Source of the DNA: Bordetella hinzii LMG 13501
Lineage (GTDB): Bacteria > Pseudomonadota > Gammaproteobacteria > Burkholderiales > Burkholderiaceae_B
Assembly (NCBI RefSeq): GCF_001548475.1
Contig: NZ_LRUJ01000004.1
Span: 124,001-188,000 of the forward strand
Direction of reading: 5' to 3'
Length of the DNA stretch: 64,000 nt
Shown: positions 25,261-33,561 of the stretch, in pieces
Numbering within the stretch: position 1 is the stretch's first letter
Layout of the letters: each line of letters starts with the position of its first letter
Position numbers and translations under genes: made by a program
The notes under the pieces: model-generated
Databases searched by the model: none
Seen by the model: only the letters and a program-made list of their open reading frames with translations
What the model was told of the DNA's origin: nothing

Positions 25261-26010
25261 CTAATGCCGTGCGCCGGAACGGCTGAACCACGTGTCGAAG
25301 CCGATGGTTCCCAGGCGCGGCCCCGGCAGCAGCGTGTCTTCGCCGAGCAGGGCGCCAAAGTAGCGCGCGCTCCAGTCTGCCCTGACCGGACGGGTATCGC
25401 CGATTTGGCGCAGATAGCGTTCCGCCAGCTCCGCCAGGCGCATCCGTTCGGGACCCGCGATCTCGACCGTCGCGTTCAAGGCCGGTCCCAGGGCCGCGTC
25501 AGCCATGGCCTGGGCCACATCGTCCGAAGCGATGGGCTGCACCCAAGCCGGCGACAGACGCACTTCGCCGCCCACCGTGCCCGCCTGCACGATCCCACCC
25601 AGGAACTCGAAGAACTGTGTGCTCTGGACGATCGTATAGGGGATGCTTGCCGCCTTGATCAATTGCTCTTGCACGATCTTGCCGCGGAAATAACCGCTCT
25701 CGGCCAGCCGCTGTGTGCCAACCACCGACAGCGCGACATGGTGGCGCACCCCGGCCCGGGCCTCGGCCGCCAGAAGATTACGCCCGGACGCCCGGAAGAA
25801 GTCCAGGACGGCCCTGTCCTCGAAGGACGGTGAATTGGCGACGTCGACCACGGTATCGACGCCGGCCAGCGCCGCGTCCAGCCCTTCCCCGGTAAGCGTA
25901 TTGACGCCCGTCGCCGGCGAGGCCGCCATCGCCTCGTGGCCGCGCCCGATAAGCCGTTTGACGAGCTTGGACCCGATCAGGCCCGTGCCGCCGATGACGA
26001 GGACTTTCAT
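25261..26010 (-). CDS. NmrA-like NAD(P)-binding protein (atypical SDR)
   Basis: The 249-residue protein starts with MKVLVIGGTGLIGSKLVKRL, the nucleotide-binding GGxGxxG of extended/atypical SDRs, and has VVDVANSPSF and HHVALSVVGTQRL. The classical YxxxK is not kept, as in NmrA/SDR_a5 proteins. It follows the AhpD-like gene by 11 nt, so both form one operon. Such epimerase-like plus carboxymuconolactone-decarboxylase-like pairs are the commonest ECF41 regulon genes, and an ECF41 gene is nearby. Confidence 0.83.
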   Translation of the reverse strand: MKVLVIGGTGLIGSKLVKRLIGRGHEAMAASPATGVNTLTGEGLDAALAGVDTVVDVANSPSFEDRAVLDFFRASGRNLLAAEARAGVRHHVALSVVGTQRLAESGYFRGKIVQEQLIKAASIPYTIVQSTQFFEFLGGIVQAGTVGGEVRLSPAWVQPIASDDVAQAMADAALGPALNATVEIAGPERMRLAELAERYLRQIGDTRPVRADWSARYFGALLGEDTLLPGPRLGTIGFDTWFSRSGARH

Positions 26011-26021
26011 GATGGCCCCTT

Positions 26022-26501
26022 TTAGTTGAACGTGGCCTTGTCCAGGCCATACGCCTTGTCGGCCGATCCGGGCACGGTGCGAAAGCCCACATTGAGCCGG
26101 TTCCAGCCATTGATCGCCATCACCGCAAAGCTCAGGTCGGAGATTTCCTTCTCCGACAGCTGACCGCGCACGCGCTCGTAGACCTCGTCGGGCACGCCGT
26201 GCGCGCCCAGGATGGTCAGCGCCTCGGTCCAGGCCAGGCAGGCCCGCTCGCGCGGCGAGAATTCGGCCGACTCGCGCCAGATGGCGACATGGTGCAGGCG
26301 CAGCTCGCGCTCGCCATGCAGCTTGGCCTGCTTGATGTGCATGTCGAGGCAGAAGCCGCAGCCATTGATCTGCGAGGCCCGGATCTCGACCAGGTCCAGG
26401 ATGGATTGTTCGATGGCCCCGGACTTCAGGAGCATGCCGAATTCGACGAATTTCTTGAAAAGCTCGGGCGATTGCGCGAAGGCGTTCAGACGCTGGCTCA
26501 T
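26022..26501 (-). CDS. AhpD-like carboxymuconolactone decarboxylase family protein
   Basis: The 159-residue protein has the AhpD core with the CxxC-H site in NGCGFCLDMHIKQAKLHGE (GCGFCLDMH) and ACLAWTEALT. This subgroup acts as a peroxidase-type or thiol-disulfide enzyme rather than as a decarboxylase. AAGAGGAA precedes ATG 26501. It is the first gene of a two-gene operon with the NmrA-like gene. No ECF41 promoter is seen in its 140-bp upstream region, so any link with the sigma factor would be indirect. Confidence 0.87.
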   Translation of the reverse strand: MSQRLNAFAQSPELFKKFVEFGMLLKSGAIEQSILDLVEIRASQINGCGFCLDMHIKQAKLHGERELRLHHVAIWRESAEFSPRERACLAWTEALTILGAHGVPDEVYERVRGQLSEKEISDLSFAVMAINGWNRLNVGFRTVPGSADKAYGLDKATFN

Positions 26502-26610
26502 GATGATTCCTCTTGAAAGGATGGCGCGCCGGCAGATGGCGCAAGCCTGTCTGAATCGTAGGTCCGCGGCGCCATGGGCAGAAGGCGCGAGGCAGGCATC
26601 ATGATGTTGC

Positions 26611-26635
26611 CCGTGCGGCGACAATCGCCGCACGG
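26611..26635 (-). terminator. Perfect hairpin after the TonB receptor gene
   Basis: CCGTGCGGCG-ACAAT-CGCCGCACGG is a perfect 10-bp stem with a 5-nt loop, 7 nt beyond the receptor stop codon on the minus strand. It has no T tract, so it is a strong transcript-end stem-loop rather than a canonical intrinsic terminator. Confidence 0.5.
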
Positions 26636-26642
26636 CGTGCGC

Positions 26643-29117
26643 CTACCAGTAGTACTTCACCGAAGCCACCACTGTGCGGCCATTGCCGTACATGCACACG
26701 CCGTACGACTGGCAGCCGCTGACGTAGCGCTTGTCGAACAGGTTGGCGGCGTTCAGCGCGAATCGCCAGTTGGGCATTTCGTAGTGCAGCCCGGCGTCGT
26801 AGACGGTGTAGCTGGGGATCTTCAGCGAGTTGTCGGGCGCACCCGCCGCCGAACTCTGGTAGCGCACGCCCACGCCGGCGCCGAAGCCCTCCAGCGCGCC
26901 GGCGCGCCAGGTCCAGTCGGCCCACAGCGAGGCCATCTGGCGCGGACGCGGGATGTCCACGGGCCACTTGCCCTGCGTCTCGTCGTTGGCCTGGGTGATC
27001 TTGACGTTCTGGAATACGTAGGCGCCGACGATAGACAGTTCCGGCGTGAGCTGGCCCACCGCGCTCAGCTCGATGCCCTGCGAGCGCACCGCGCCGGTCT
27101 GCACATAGCTGCTGTGGGTAGGATCGTCCGGATTGTCGGTGACGACGTCGGTCTGCCTGATCTGGTAGACCGCGGCGTTAAGCGTCAGGCGCTTGCCCTC
27201 GGGCTGCCAGCGCAGGCCGGCTTCGATCTGCCTGCCCTGGGTCGGCTTGGCCCAGTCGCCATCGGCCAGGCGGGTGTTGGACACCGGATTGAAGGAGGTC
27301 GAATAGCTGACATAGGGCGACAGGCCGTAGTCCCCCAGATAAGTCAGGCCGACGCGGCCGGTGAAGGCCTGGTCCAGCTGCGACGCGCGGCTGTCGGCCT
27401 CGCGGTCGGTCTGGCGCGTCTTGGCCCAGTCCTTGCGCCCGCCCAGCGTCAGCACCCAGCGATCCCACTTGATCTGATCCTGGGCATACAGACCGACAGT
27501 GTTCATCACGCTATAAGTGTCGGTGCGCGGAAAGGCGTTCGGGCCGTAGAAGATCGACCGGTTGATCGGCGTATACACCGGGTTGTAGACATTGAGCGAC
27601 GGCGCCAGCGCCATCCATTCGCTGTCGGTGGTGGACTGGCGGCTGTATTCCAGGCCGGTCAGCACCGTGTGGTCCAGCGCGCCGGTGCGGAATCTGGCCT
27701 CGGCCTGGTTGTCGATGTCAAAGCGGCTGTAATTGAATTGGAAGCGGCCGGCATAGCGCGTGATCGACGCCATGGTCGGGTCGCTGTCGTCCAGCCCGCC
27801 GCCCCAGACCGAACGGTTGTTCAGTTCCAGGTGCATCAGCCGGGTGTTCTGGCGCAGGGTCCAGACCGGGCCGAGCCGGTGCTCGAGCGCATAGCCGACC
27901 GACCATTGCTTCTTGTGATAGTCATTGAAGTCCGGTTCGCCCGTATAGACATCGCGCGAGATCCGGCCGTTGGGATTGGGCAGCACCGTGCCTTGGGCGG
28001 GCAGGAAGTTGGTATTGATGTCGCCCCAGTCCTCCAGGTACGTGGCCGACAGCGTCAGGCTGGTGGCGGCGCTTGGCTGCCAGCGCAGCGACGGCGCCAG
28101 GGCCAGGCGCTGGTCCTTGTTCGGGCCGGTCTGGGCATTGCCGTCGCGGCCCAGTCCCAGCAGACGATAGGACAGTGCGCCCGTCTCATCCAGGCTGTCG
28201 CCGATGTCGAAGCCCAGCTGCTTGCGGGCGTAGTTGCCCGCCTGGACTTCGATTTCGCGGATATGTTCGCCATTGGCAAGCTTGCTCTGTACATCGACGA
28301 TGGCGCCCGGGTCGCCCTGGCCGTACAGCACCGAGGTCGGGCCGCGCAACACCGTGATGCTGTCGATCAGGTAGGGATCGACGCGCCAGCTGGCCAGGTT
28401 GAGCGTGTTGGGCACCGGCAGGCCGTCGACATAAGCGGTCGGGGTGAAGCCGCGCAGCGCCGAGTACCAGTCGGAGCGATTGTCCGAACCATAGCTGGAG
28501 AAGCCCGGCACGTAATGCAGCGCCTGGTTGATGTCCGTGGCGCCGGTCATCTCGATCTGCTGCGCGGTGACCACGTTGATGGTCTGCGGAATCTCGTTGA
28601 GCGGCGTGTCGGTCTTGGTGCCGGTGCGGCTGCGGCGCGCGACCAATCCGTCGATGGCGTCGGCATGCGTGTCGCCATAAACCGCGACGCTCGGCAGCGT
28701 GGCGGTTTCTTCGCCGGCCGGCCGCACCACGGCGGTATTGCCATCGATGCGCGCCACCAGGCCGGTGCCGGCCAGCACTTGGTCCAGCGCCTGTTGCGGC
28801 GTCAGCGTCCCGCTGACCGCCGGCGCGCGGCGCTCCCCCAGCGCTTCGGGCAGGTAGTAGATCTGCAGCCGGGTTTGGCGGCCCAGTTGCAGCAAGGCCT
28901 GCGCCAGGGACTGGGCGGGGATGTCGATGCGGACGGCGGCGGCGTCCTGGGCCCGGGCGGGCGGCGGCGCGGCGCCCAGGGCCAGGGCCAGGGCCAGCGT
29001 GCCGAGGACGGCGTTCAAGGGGCGGCGCGCGAGGCGGCCGGGCGGGGCGAAGAAGTGGATCACAATGGCGCTCGATCGGGGCGGCGGTCCTGGGAAGCGA
29101 CCGGCCGGCGGGTTCAT
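26643..29117 (-). CDS. FecA-type TonB-dependent ferric siderophore receptor with STN domain
   Basis: The 824-residue outer-membrane receptor has a signal region ending about PPPARAQ, an STN signalling domain (DIPAQSLAQALLQLGRQTRL), a TonB-linked plug (IPQTINVVTAQQIEMTGATD, RGPTSVLYGQGDPGAIVDV) and a 22-strand-type barrel ending in aromatic KYYW. The STN domain is what FecIR-type surface signalling needs, and fecR and fecI lie directly upstream on the same strand. The start ATG 29117 gives an unusually long N terminus. The ligand is an unknown ferric siderophore. Confidence 0.93.
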   Translation of the reverse strand: MNPPAGRFPGPPPRSSAIVIHFFAPPGRLARRPLNAVLGTLALALALGAAPPPARAQDAAAVRIDIPAQSLAQALLQLGRQTRLQIYYLPEALGERRAPAVSGTLTPQQALDQVLAGTGLVARIDGNTAVVRPAGEETATLPSVAVYGDTHADAIDGLVARRSRTGTKTDTPLNEIPQTINVVTAQQIEMTGATDINQALHYVPGFSSYGSDNRSDWYSALRGFTPTAYVDGLPVPNTLNLASWRVDPYLIDSITVLRGPTSVLYGQGDPGAIVDVQSKLANGEHIREIEVQAGNYARKQLGFDIGDSLDETGALSYRLLGLGRDGNAQTGPNKDQRLALAPSLRWQPSAATSLTLSATYLEDWGDINTNFLPAQGTVLPNPNGRISRDVYTGEPDFNDYHKKQWSVGYALEHRLGPVWTLRQNTRLMHLELNNRSVWGGGLDDSDPTMASITRYAGRFQFNYSRFDIDNQAEARFRTGALDHTVLTGLEYSRQSTTDSEWMALAPSLNVYNPVYTPINRSIFYGPNAFPRTDTYSVMNTVGLYAQDQIKWDRWVLTLGGRKDWAKTRQTDREADSRASQLDQAFTGRVGLTYLGDYGLSPYVSYSTSFNPVSNTRLADGDWAKPTQGRQIEAGLRWQPEGKRLTLNAAVYQIRQTDVVTDNPDDPTHSSYVQTGAVRSQGIELSAVGQLTPELSIVGAYVFQNVKITQANDETQGKWPVDIPRPRQMASLWADWTWRAGALEGFGAGVGVRYQSSAAGAPDNSLKIPSYTVYDAGLHYEMPNWRFALNAANLFDKRYVSGCQSYGVCMYGNGRTVVASVKYYW

Positions 29118-29168
29118 GCGGGACAAAAAACCCGCTTACCGCTATGAGCGGATCGAGGCTCAAACCCC

Positions 29169-29187
29169 GTAATGATTCTCAACCCGA
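29169..29187. promoter_or_regulatory. Candidate Fur box before the TonB receptor gene
   Basis: AATGATTCTCA (29171-29181) matches the left part of the Fur consensus (GATAATGATTCTCATT-like), in the 110-bp gap between fecR and the receptor gene. The right half is degenerate. It suggests a separate iron-regulated start for the receptor besides read-through from fecIR. Confidence 0.5.
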
Positions 29188-29227
29188 ATTTGCAACCAAA
29201 TGTATAGCGCGCATGGCGGACCCGCCG

Positions 29228-30211
29228 TCAGCGGGCCACGAGCTCGCTGCCGCCGTCGGCCCGCGGCACCACGCGCACCGGGATCAAGGCAGGCAGGGCG
29301 GCCAGAAAACCCCGGGTATCGTCCACGTCGAACACGCCGGCGATGCGGATGCCGCGCAGCGCGGCGGCCACGCGGATGGGCTGCTCGCGGTAGCGGTTGA
29401 TCTCATCCACGACCTGCGCCAGCGGCACGTTGTCGAAGACAGCCTTGCCCTGGCGCCAGGCGGTCAGCGCGGCCACGTCCACGGCTTCGGCCCGCAGCGC
29501 CTGGCCCGCGCGGCCCAGCGTGGTGCCCTGGCCGGCGGCCAATCGCACCCGCTCGCGGCGCCACCATGCGCCGGTGGCCACCTCGACGGAACCGGATTCG
29601 ACCGCGACCTCCAGGCGCTGGCGCTCGTAGCGCACGTTGAAGCGGGTGCCGGTGACGCGCACCCGGCCCAGCTCGGTCTCGACGATGAAGGGCCGGGCCG
29701 GGTCCGGCGCGACATCGAACAGCATCTCGCCGGCCCGCAATGCGACGCGGCGCTCATCACGGGTATAGCGCACCTCGGCCTGGGTGGCGGTATTCAGCGT
29801 CAGCACCGAATCGTCCGGCAGGGCCAGCCTGCGGCGTTCGCCGCGGGCGGTGGCGTAGCCTTGCTGGAACAGCGGCTGCGATGGCCGCCAGAGCGGCCAG
29901 GCCAGACCCGCGCCGGCCAGGGCGCAGGCCGTGGCGGCCAGGCTCCAGGCGAAGCGCCGGCGTCCGGGCGGCCGCGCGCGGGCCGGCGCCAGTTGCGCGA
30001 GCAGCGCGCGCAGCTCGCGGTCGGGCACGGCCTGGGCCAGGTCCCAGACCTGCAGCATCTCCTGGTAGGCGCGCTCATGCGCGGCATCGGCCCGCCGCCA
30101 GGCCTCGAACTGGCGCCGCTCGTCGGCCGTCATCAGGCCGCCGTGGTCGCGCGCGAACCAATAGGCGGCGGCGTCCAGGGGATCCCTCGGGGGCTTGGGA
30201 ACGGATGTCAT
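29228..30211 (-). CDS. fecR: FecR-type anti-sigma regulator
   Basis: The 327-residue protein has the FecR N-terminal domain (DAAAYWFARDHGGLMTADERRQFEAW shortened as AAYWFARDHGG), a membrane span near residues 88-108 (SLAATACALAGAGLAWPLW) and the periplasmic FecR domain (LNTATQAEVRYTRDERRVAL, VRVTGTRFNVRY). A C-terminal STN-like region receives the receptor signal. Its ATG overlaps the fecI stop (ATGA). It relays receptor occupancy to the sigma factor. Confidence 0.92.
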   Translation of the reverse strand: MTSVPKPPRDPLDAAAYWFARDHGGLMTADERRQFEAWRRADAAHERAYQEMLQVWDLAQAVPDRELRALLAQLAPARARPPGRRRFAWSLAATACALAGAGLAWPLWRPSQPLFQQGYATARGERRRLALPDDSVLTLNTATQAEVRYTRDERRVALRAGEMLFDVAPDPARPFIVETELGRVRVTGTRFNVRYERQRLEVAVESGSVEVATGAWWRRERVRLAAGQGTTLGRAGQALRAEAVDVAALTAWRQGKAVFDNVPLAQVVDEINRYREQPIRVAAALRGIRIAGVFDVDDTRGFLAALPALIPVRVVPRADGGSELVAR

Positions 30212-30711
30212 GGCGAGTAGGCGTGCAGCCGGCTGTGCAGATGGCGCATGGCGCGGGTGAGGTATTTTTCCACGCTGCTGACCGAGAGTCCCATGTGGCT
30301 GGCGATCTCCGGCACCGTCCAGCCTTCCAGCCGGTGCCAGGCGAAGACCGCGGCGCAGGGTTCGGGCAGCTCATCGAGCGCCTGGCGCAATGCGCGCGAC
30401 AGTTGCGCCGTGCGCGCGCCGGCCTCCGGGCCGTCCTGCGCGGGATGCTCCCCCTCGTCCAGATCCTGCAAAGGGATGGCGGCCGCGCGCGACCGCTTGT
30501 GGTACTGGTTCGCCAGGCCGTGATAGACGCTGCGATGCAGATAGGCGCGCGGATTGCGGATCGCCGAGACATCGCCTTCGAGCAAGTTGGCGATGGCGTC
30601 ATGGGCCGTGTCTTCGACGTCGCCGGCGGCATGCCCCTTGCGCTGCCATGTGCCCAGGAGCTCGCGGTAATAGGCGAGCCAACCGTGTTCGGCGGGGCGG
30701 GTCCGGCGCAT
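30208..30711 (-). CDS. fecI: FecI-type ECF sigma factor
   Basis: The 167-residue sigma factor has region 2 (DVEDTAHDAIANLLEG, NPRAYLHRSVYHGLANQYHKR) and region 4 (AWHRLEGWTVPEIASHMGLSVSSVEKYLTRAM, core IASHMGLSVSSVEKYL). It directs transcription of the receptor gene once FecR is triggered. ATG 30711 lacks a clear ribosome site; an in-frame TTG at 30720 is no better. A Fur box covers its promoter. Confidence 0.92.
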   Translation of the reverse strand: MRRTRPAEHGWLAYYRELLGTWQRKGHAAGDVEDTAHDAIANLLEGDVSAIRNPRAYLHRSVYHGLANQYHKRSRAAAIPLQDLDEGEHPAQDGPEAGARTAQLSRALRQALDELPEPCAAVFAWHRLEGWTVPEIASHMGLSVSSVEKYLTRAMRHLHSRLHAYSP

Positions 30712-30750
30712 GCGAAGCAAAAGGAAGGGACGAAGCCGGCAATTATTGCA

Positions 30751-30772
30751 AATAAGAATAATTCTTGTAAAG
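30751..30772 (-). promoter_or_regulatory. Fur box and promoter of fecI
   Basis: AAGAAT-A-ATTCTT (30754-30766) is a perfect 6-1-6 dyad within AATAAGAATAATTCTTG, a close match to beta-proteobacterial Fur boxes. On the minus strand TTTACA (30767-30772) and AATAAT (about 18 nt on) could be the -35 and -10, so the box would sit in the spacer. Iron-bound Fur would silence fecI. Confidence 0.75.
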
Positions 30773-30803
30773 GATGCCGATTACCCTATCCAGCCGCGCC
30801 GCT

Positions 30804-31058
30804 TCAGTTCCGGTTGATCCAATCCTGGGTGTCCTGGATGAACCAGGGCAGGATCAGCCGCTCGCCCTCGCCGGACTGGATGGTCAGGCGGCGGCCCGAG
30901 AAATCGCCCCCGTCCCTGGCCTGGCCGGCGGAGGGCGGCGGGCTGCGGTAGTCGATGGAGGTCTGCCGGGGCGGATTGTCCGCCCCGCAGCCGGCGATCG
31001 AGGCGCATGCCGCCATGGCAAGCAGGGCGCGCCGCGCGGTGGAACGGGAGATCTTCAT
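30804..31058 (-). CDS. Small predicted lipoprotein
   Basis: The 84-residue protein begins MKISRSTARRALLAMAACAS and has a lipobox SIAGC, so Cys24 would be lipidated. The rest is polar (DNPPRQTSIDYRSPPPS) and ends IQDTQDWINRN. AGGAAG lies 9 nt before the ATG at 31058; a second ATG at 31064 is closer. The reading frame is open back into the upstream VOC gene without a stop. The function is unknown. Confidence 0.6.
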   Translation of the reverse strand: MKISRSTARRALLAMAACASIAGCGADNPPRQTSIDYRSPPPSAGQARDGGDFSGRRLTIQSGEGERLILPWFIQDTQDWINRN

Positions 31059-31520
31059 AAGCATCGGCTTCCTGCTGGGACGGGCCCGGAGAGGCTGCCA
31101 CCACGATAACGCGCCCCCCTCATGACATGGCGGGCGGCGGTGACACGCCACGCAGAGCTTGTTGCCGTCGGGATCGCGGAAATATGCGCCGTAATAGTCC
31201 GCGTGATATTGCGGCCGCAAGCCCGGGGCGCCCTCGCAGGCGCCCCCGGCCCGCAGCGCGGCGGCATGCGCCTGCCGCACTTGTTCGCGGGACTCGGCAA
31301 GAAAGGCCGTCATCTGGCCGTTTCCGGCCACATGGACGGCGCCGTCGAAAGGCCGGGCGATCACAAAAAAGGGCCGCGCCCCCTCCCCGCTGTGCCATCC
31401 GGCCCACGGCACGCCGGGTTCGCAAAAACGCCGCGACACGCCCAGCACCGCAAACAGCGGCTCGTAGAAACGCAGCGCCCGGTCAAAATCGGATACTCCG
31501 ACAACGATATGCGAGAACAT
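31059..31520 (-). CDS. VOC-fold (glyoxalase-like) protein without its own stop codon
   Basis: From ATG 31520 a VOC domain is clear: MFSHIVVGVSDFDRALRFYE, PFFVIARPFDG, then YYGAYFRDPDGNKLCVACHR at about residue 130, where relatives end. Here the frame continues for 21 residues into the lipoprotein gene and stops only at 30804, so the formal product is 238 residues. Either the stop was lost, giving a VOC-lipoprotein fusion, or the lipoprotein starts internally. The domain itself looks intact. The end given here is the base before the lipoprotein start. Confidence 0.65.
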
Positions 31521-31558
31521 CAGCCGCCTCCCGATCGCTTGAAGCGACAAGCCTAGCA

Positions 31559-32386
31559 TCAGGCTGCGCGCGGCGCGACCTCCGGGCCATTGCCCCACGT
31601 GCCCACCTGCGCCGACCGCAACAGCGGCGATGCATCCACGGCCTGCGCCAGCTCGCTTGCCGCGCGCAAGAGCGCCGGCCCGGACTTCTCCATGACCTTG
31701 AGGGTGAGCCGTTGCGAAGGCCCCGCCACCACCAGGATACCGGTGCTCTGGTGGCCCGGGCGGCGCACGGGCGCGGCCATCGCGCTCATGCCGGCCGCAT
31801 AGACATCCTGGAGAATGCTATAGCCCCGCCGTCGATGCGTATCCAGGCTGGCCAGCAAGGCGCGGATGGAGGTGGGCGCGTTGGGGCCATAGTCGCGCGG
31901 CTTGCCCAAGCCCTGTTCGGTGACATAGGCAATGGCCTGGTCTTCGGGCAGCGTCATCAGCCACGCATGGCCGGCCGCGCTGCACGACAGCCGAAGATCG
32001 ATGCCCATGTCCGGGTCGTAAAGCAGGCCGGATTTCGCGCCCTGGGCCTTGGCCACCAGGGTCAGGCGCTTGCCGTCGACGATGGCCAGGCGCACCAGTT
32101 CGCCCGTGGCCATGGCGAAGCGGTCGATGACGGGCTGGGCGATGTCTATCACCCCGGAGCGGCTCAGGAAACTCAGGCCCATGGACGCCAGCTTGGTCGT
32201 CAACGCATACTCGCCTCGCACCGCGGTCTGCCGCACATATCCGAATTTCATCAGCTCATGCAGCGTCCGGTGGCACCCGCTGCGCAGCTGATGCAGCTCA
32301 TCCGCGATATCGGCCAGGCTGGCGCCGTCCGGATGCGCCGACAGGTATTCCAGCAGTGCCAGTGTTTTCTCGATCGCGCCGCTCAT
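31559..32386 (-). CDS. IclR-family transcriptional regulator
   Basis: The 275-residue protein has the IclR winged helix (GASLADIADELHQLRSGCHRTLHELMKFGYV; core LADIADELHQLRSGCHRTL) and a C-terminal ligand domain with LSCSAAGHAWLMTLPED and AAPVRRPGHQSTGILVVAGP. It is divergent from the dctP gene across 147 bp that contain two strong palindromes, so it probably controls that gene and itself. The effector is unknown; family relatives respond to small organic or aromatic acids. Confidence 0.88.
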   Translation of the reverse strand: MSGAIEKTLALLEYLSAHPDGASLADIADELHQLRSGCHRTLHELMKFGYVRQTAVRGEYALTTKLASMGLSFLSRSGVIDIAQPVIDRFAMATGELVRLAIVDGKRLTLVAKAQGAKSGLLYDPDMGIDLRLSCSAAGHAWLMTLPEDQAIAYVTEQGLGKPRDYGPNAPTSIRALLASLDTHRRRGYSILQDVYAAGMSAMAAPVRRPGHQSTGILVVAGPSQRLTLKVMEKSGPALLRAASELAQAVDASPLLRSAQVGTWGNGPEVAPRAA

Positions 32387-32418
32387 CGCCCTCTCCCGAA
32401 GCTTGCTGCTGAAGACCG

Positions 32419-32462
32419 TTCAAATTTTGAATTCCATCGAATTTTGAACGCCGTTCAAAATT
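32419..32462. promoter_or_regulatory. Two palindromes, probable IclR operators
   Basis: TTCAAATTTTGAA (32419-32431) is a 13-nt palindrome. AATTTTGAAC-GCC-GTTCAAAATT (32440-32462) is a perfect inverted repeat with 10-bp arms. Both share TTCAAA/TTTGAA half-sites and lie between the divergent IclR and dctP genes, as expected for IclR-dimer sites. Confidence 0.65.
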
Positions 32463-32533
32463 ATGCCCTATGCTCGCACCGGCCACCATGTCAAGCGGCC
32501 CTTGCCAATGTCAACCGATAACAGGTGCTTGTG

Positions 32534-33559
32534 ATGAACCTCAACAGAACACCTCTGCGCATCGCCCAGGCCGCGGCGGCGGCCATGCTGGCCTGCCTGG
32601 CCATCACCGCCACCGCCCAGGAAATCAAGACGCGCACCCTGAAGTTCGCCTTCAGCCTCGCGGCGGATCATCCGCTGGGCCAGGGCGCGCAGAAGTTCGC
32701 CGACCTCGTCGCCGAGAAAAGCGGCGGGAAGATCAAAGTGGCCATCTTCGCCAACGCGGTGCTCGGCAGCGATCCGCAAAACCTGTCGGCCGTGCGCGGC
32801 GGGACACTGGACTTCACGTCGATGGCGACGGGCCTGCTGGCGGGCATCGACAAGCGGTTCATGGTCTATGACCTGCCATTCCTGTTCAATGACGCGCGCG
32901 AAGCCTATGCCGTCTCGGACGGACCCGCGGGCCAGCGCCTGCTCGCCAGCCTGTCCGCGCATGGCCTGGTCGGCCTGGGCATATGGGACCTGGGCTTTCG
33001 CAACATGACCAACAGCAAGCGCCCGATCGCACAGGTGCAGGACCTGCAGGGCCTGAAGATCCGCGTCATCGCCGCGCCCGTCTACATCGACATGTTCAAG
33101 GCGCTGGGCGCCAATCCCCTGCCCATGACTTTCGGCGAGGTCTATAGCGCGCTGGAATCCCGGGCCATAGACGGGCAGGACAATCCGCTCGGAGTGATCC
33201 TGTCGGCCAAGTTCGCGGAAGTGCAGAAATACTTGTCGCTGACCCGCCACATCTACACCGGCATGCCCTTCCTGATGAGCCGCAAGACCTGGGACGGCAT
33301 GAGTGAAACGGAACGCCAGATCATTCTCGACGCGGCCGCCCAGGCCAAGACCGAGCAGCGCCGCATCTCGCAGGCCAAGGAAGCCGTCGCCCTCGACGAA
33401 CTGCGCAAAGCCATGCAGGTCAACACCCTGGCGCCCGAAGAAGTCGACCGCCTGCGCGCCGCCGTCAAACCGGTCGTGGACAAATTCGCCGCCGAGATCG
33501 GCCCGGATGTCATGCAACAGGTCAACGCCGAACTGGCTGCCCTGCGCGCCAGGAACTGA
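32534..33559 (+). CDS. TRAP transporter solute receptor, DctP family
   Basis: The 341-residue protein has a signal peptide (to about ITATAQ) and the DctP fold: RTLKFAFSLAADHPLGQGAQKF, VYDLPFLFNDAREAY, and the ligand region ESRAIDGQDNPLGVILSAKF with the Arg that pairs with carboxylates in this family. No DctQ or DctM gene follows; the only DctM in the window is 32 kb away. The IclR gene is divergent. It probably binds an organic acid. Confidence 0.9.
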   Translation: MNLNRTPLRIAQAAAAAMLACLAITATAQEIKTRTLKFAFSLAADHPLGQGAQKFADLVAEKSGGKIKVAIFANAVLGSDPQNLSAVRGGTLDFTSMATGLLAGIDKRFMVYDLPFLFNDAREAYAVSDGPAGQRLLASLSAHGLVGLGIWDLGFRNMTNSKRPIAQVQDLQGLKIRVIAAPVYIDMFKALGANPLPMTFGEVYSALESRAIDGQDNPLGVILSAKFAEVQKYLSLTRHIYTGMPFLMSRKTWDGMSETERQIILDAAAQAKTEQRRISQAKEAVALDELRKAMQVNTLAPEEVDRLRAAVKPVVDKFAAEIGPDVMQQVNAELAALRARN

Positions 33560-33561
33560 TC

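Noticed and set aside
26502-26642. A possible ECF41 promoter before the AhpD/NmrA pair
   Set aside because: I looked for TGTCACA followed by CGTC on the minus strand and found neither element.
26574-29147. An 857-codon plus-strand frame opposite the TonB receptor gene
   Set aside because: The minus strand carries a full receptor with STN, plug and barrel motifs; the plus-strand product is low-complexity antisense.
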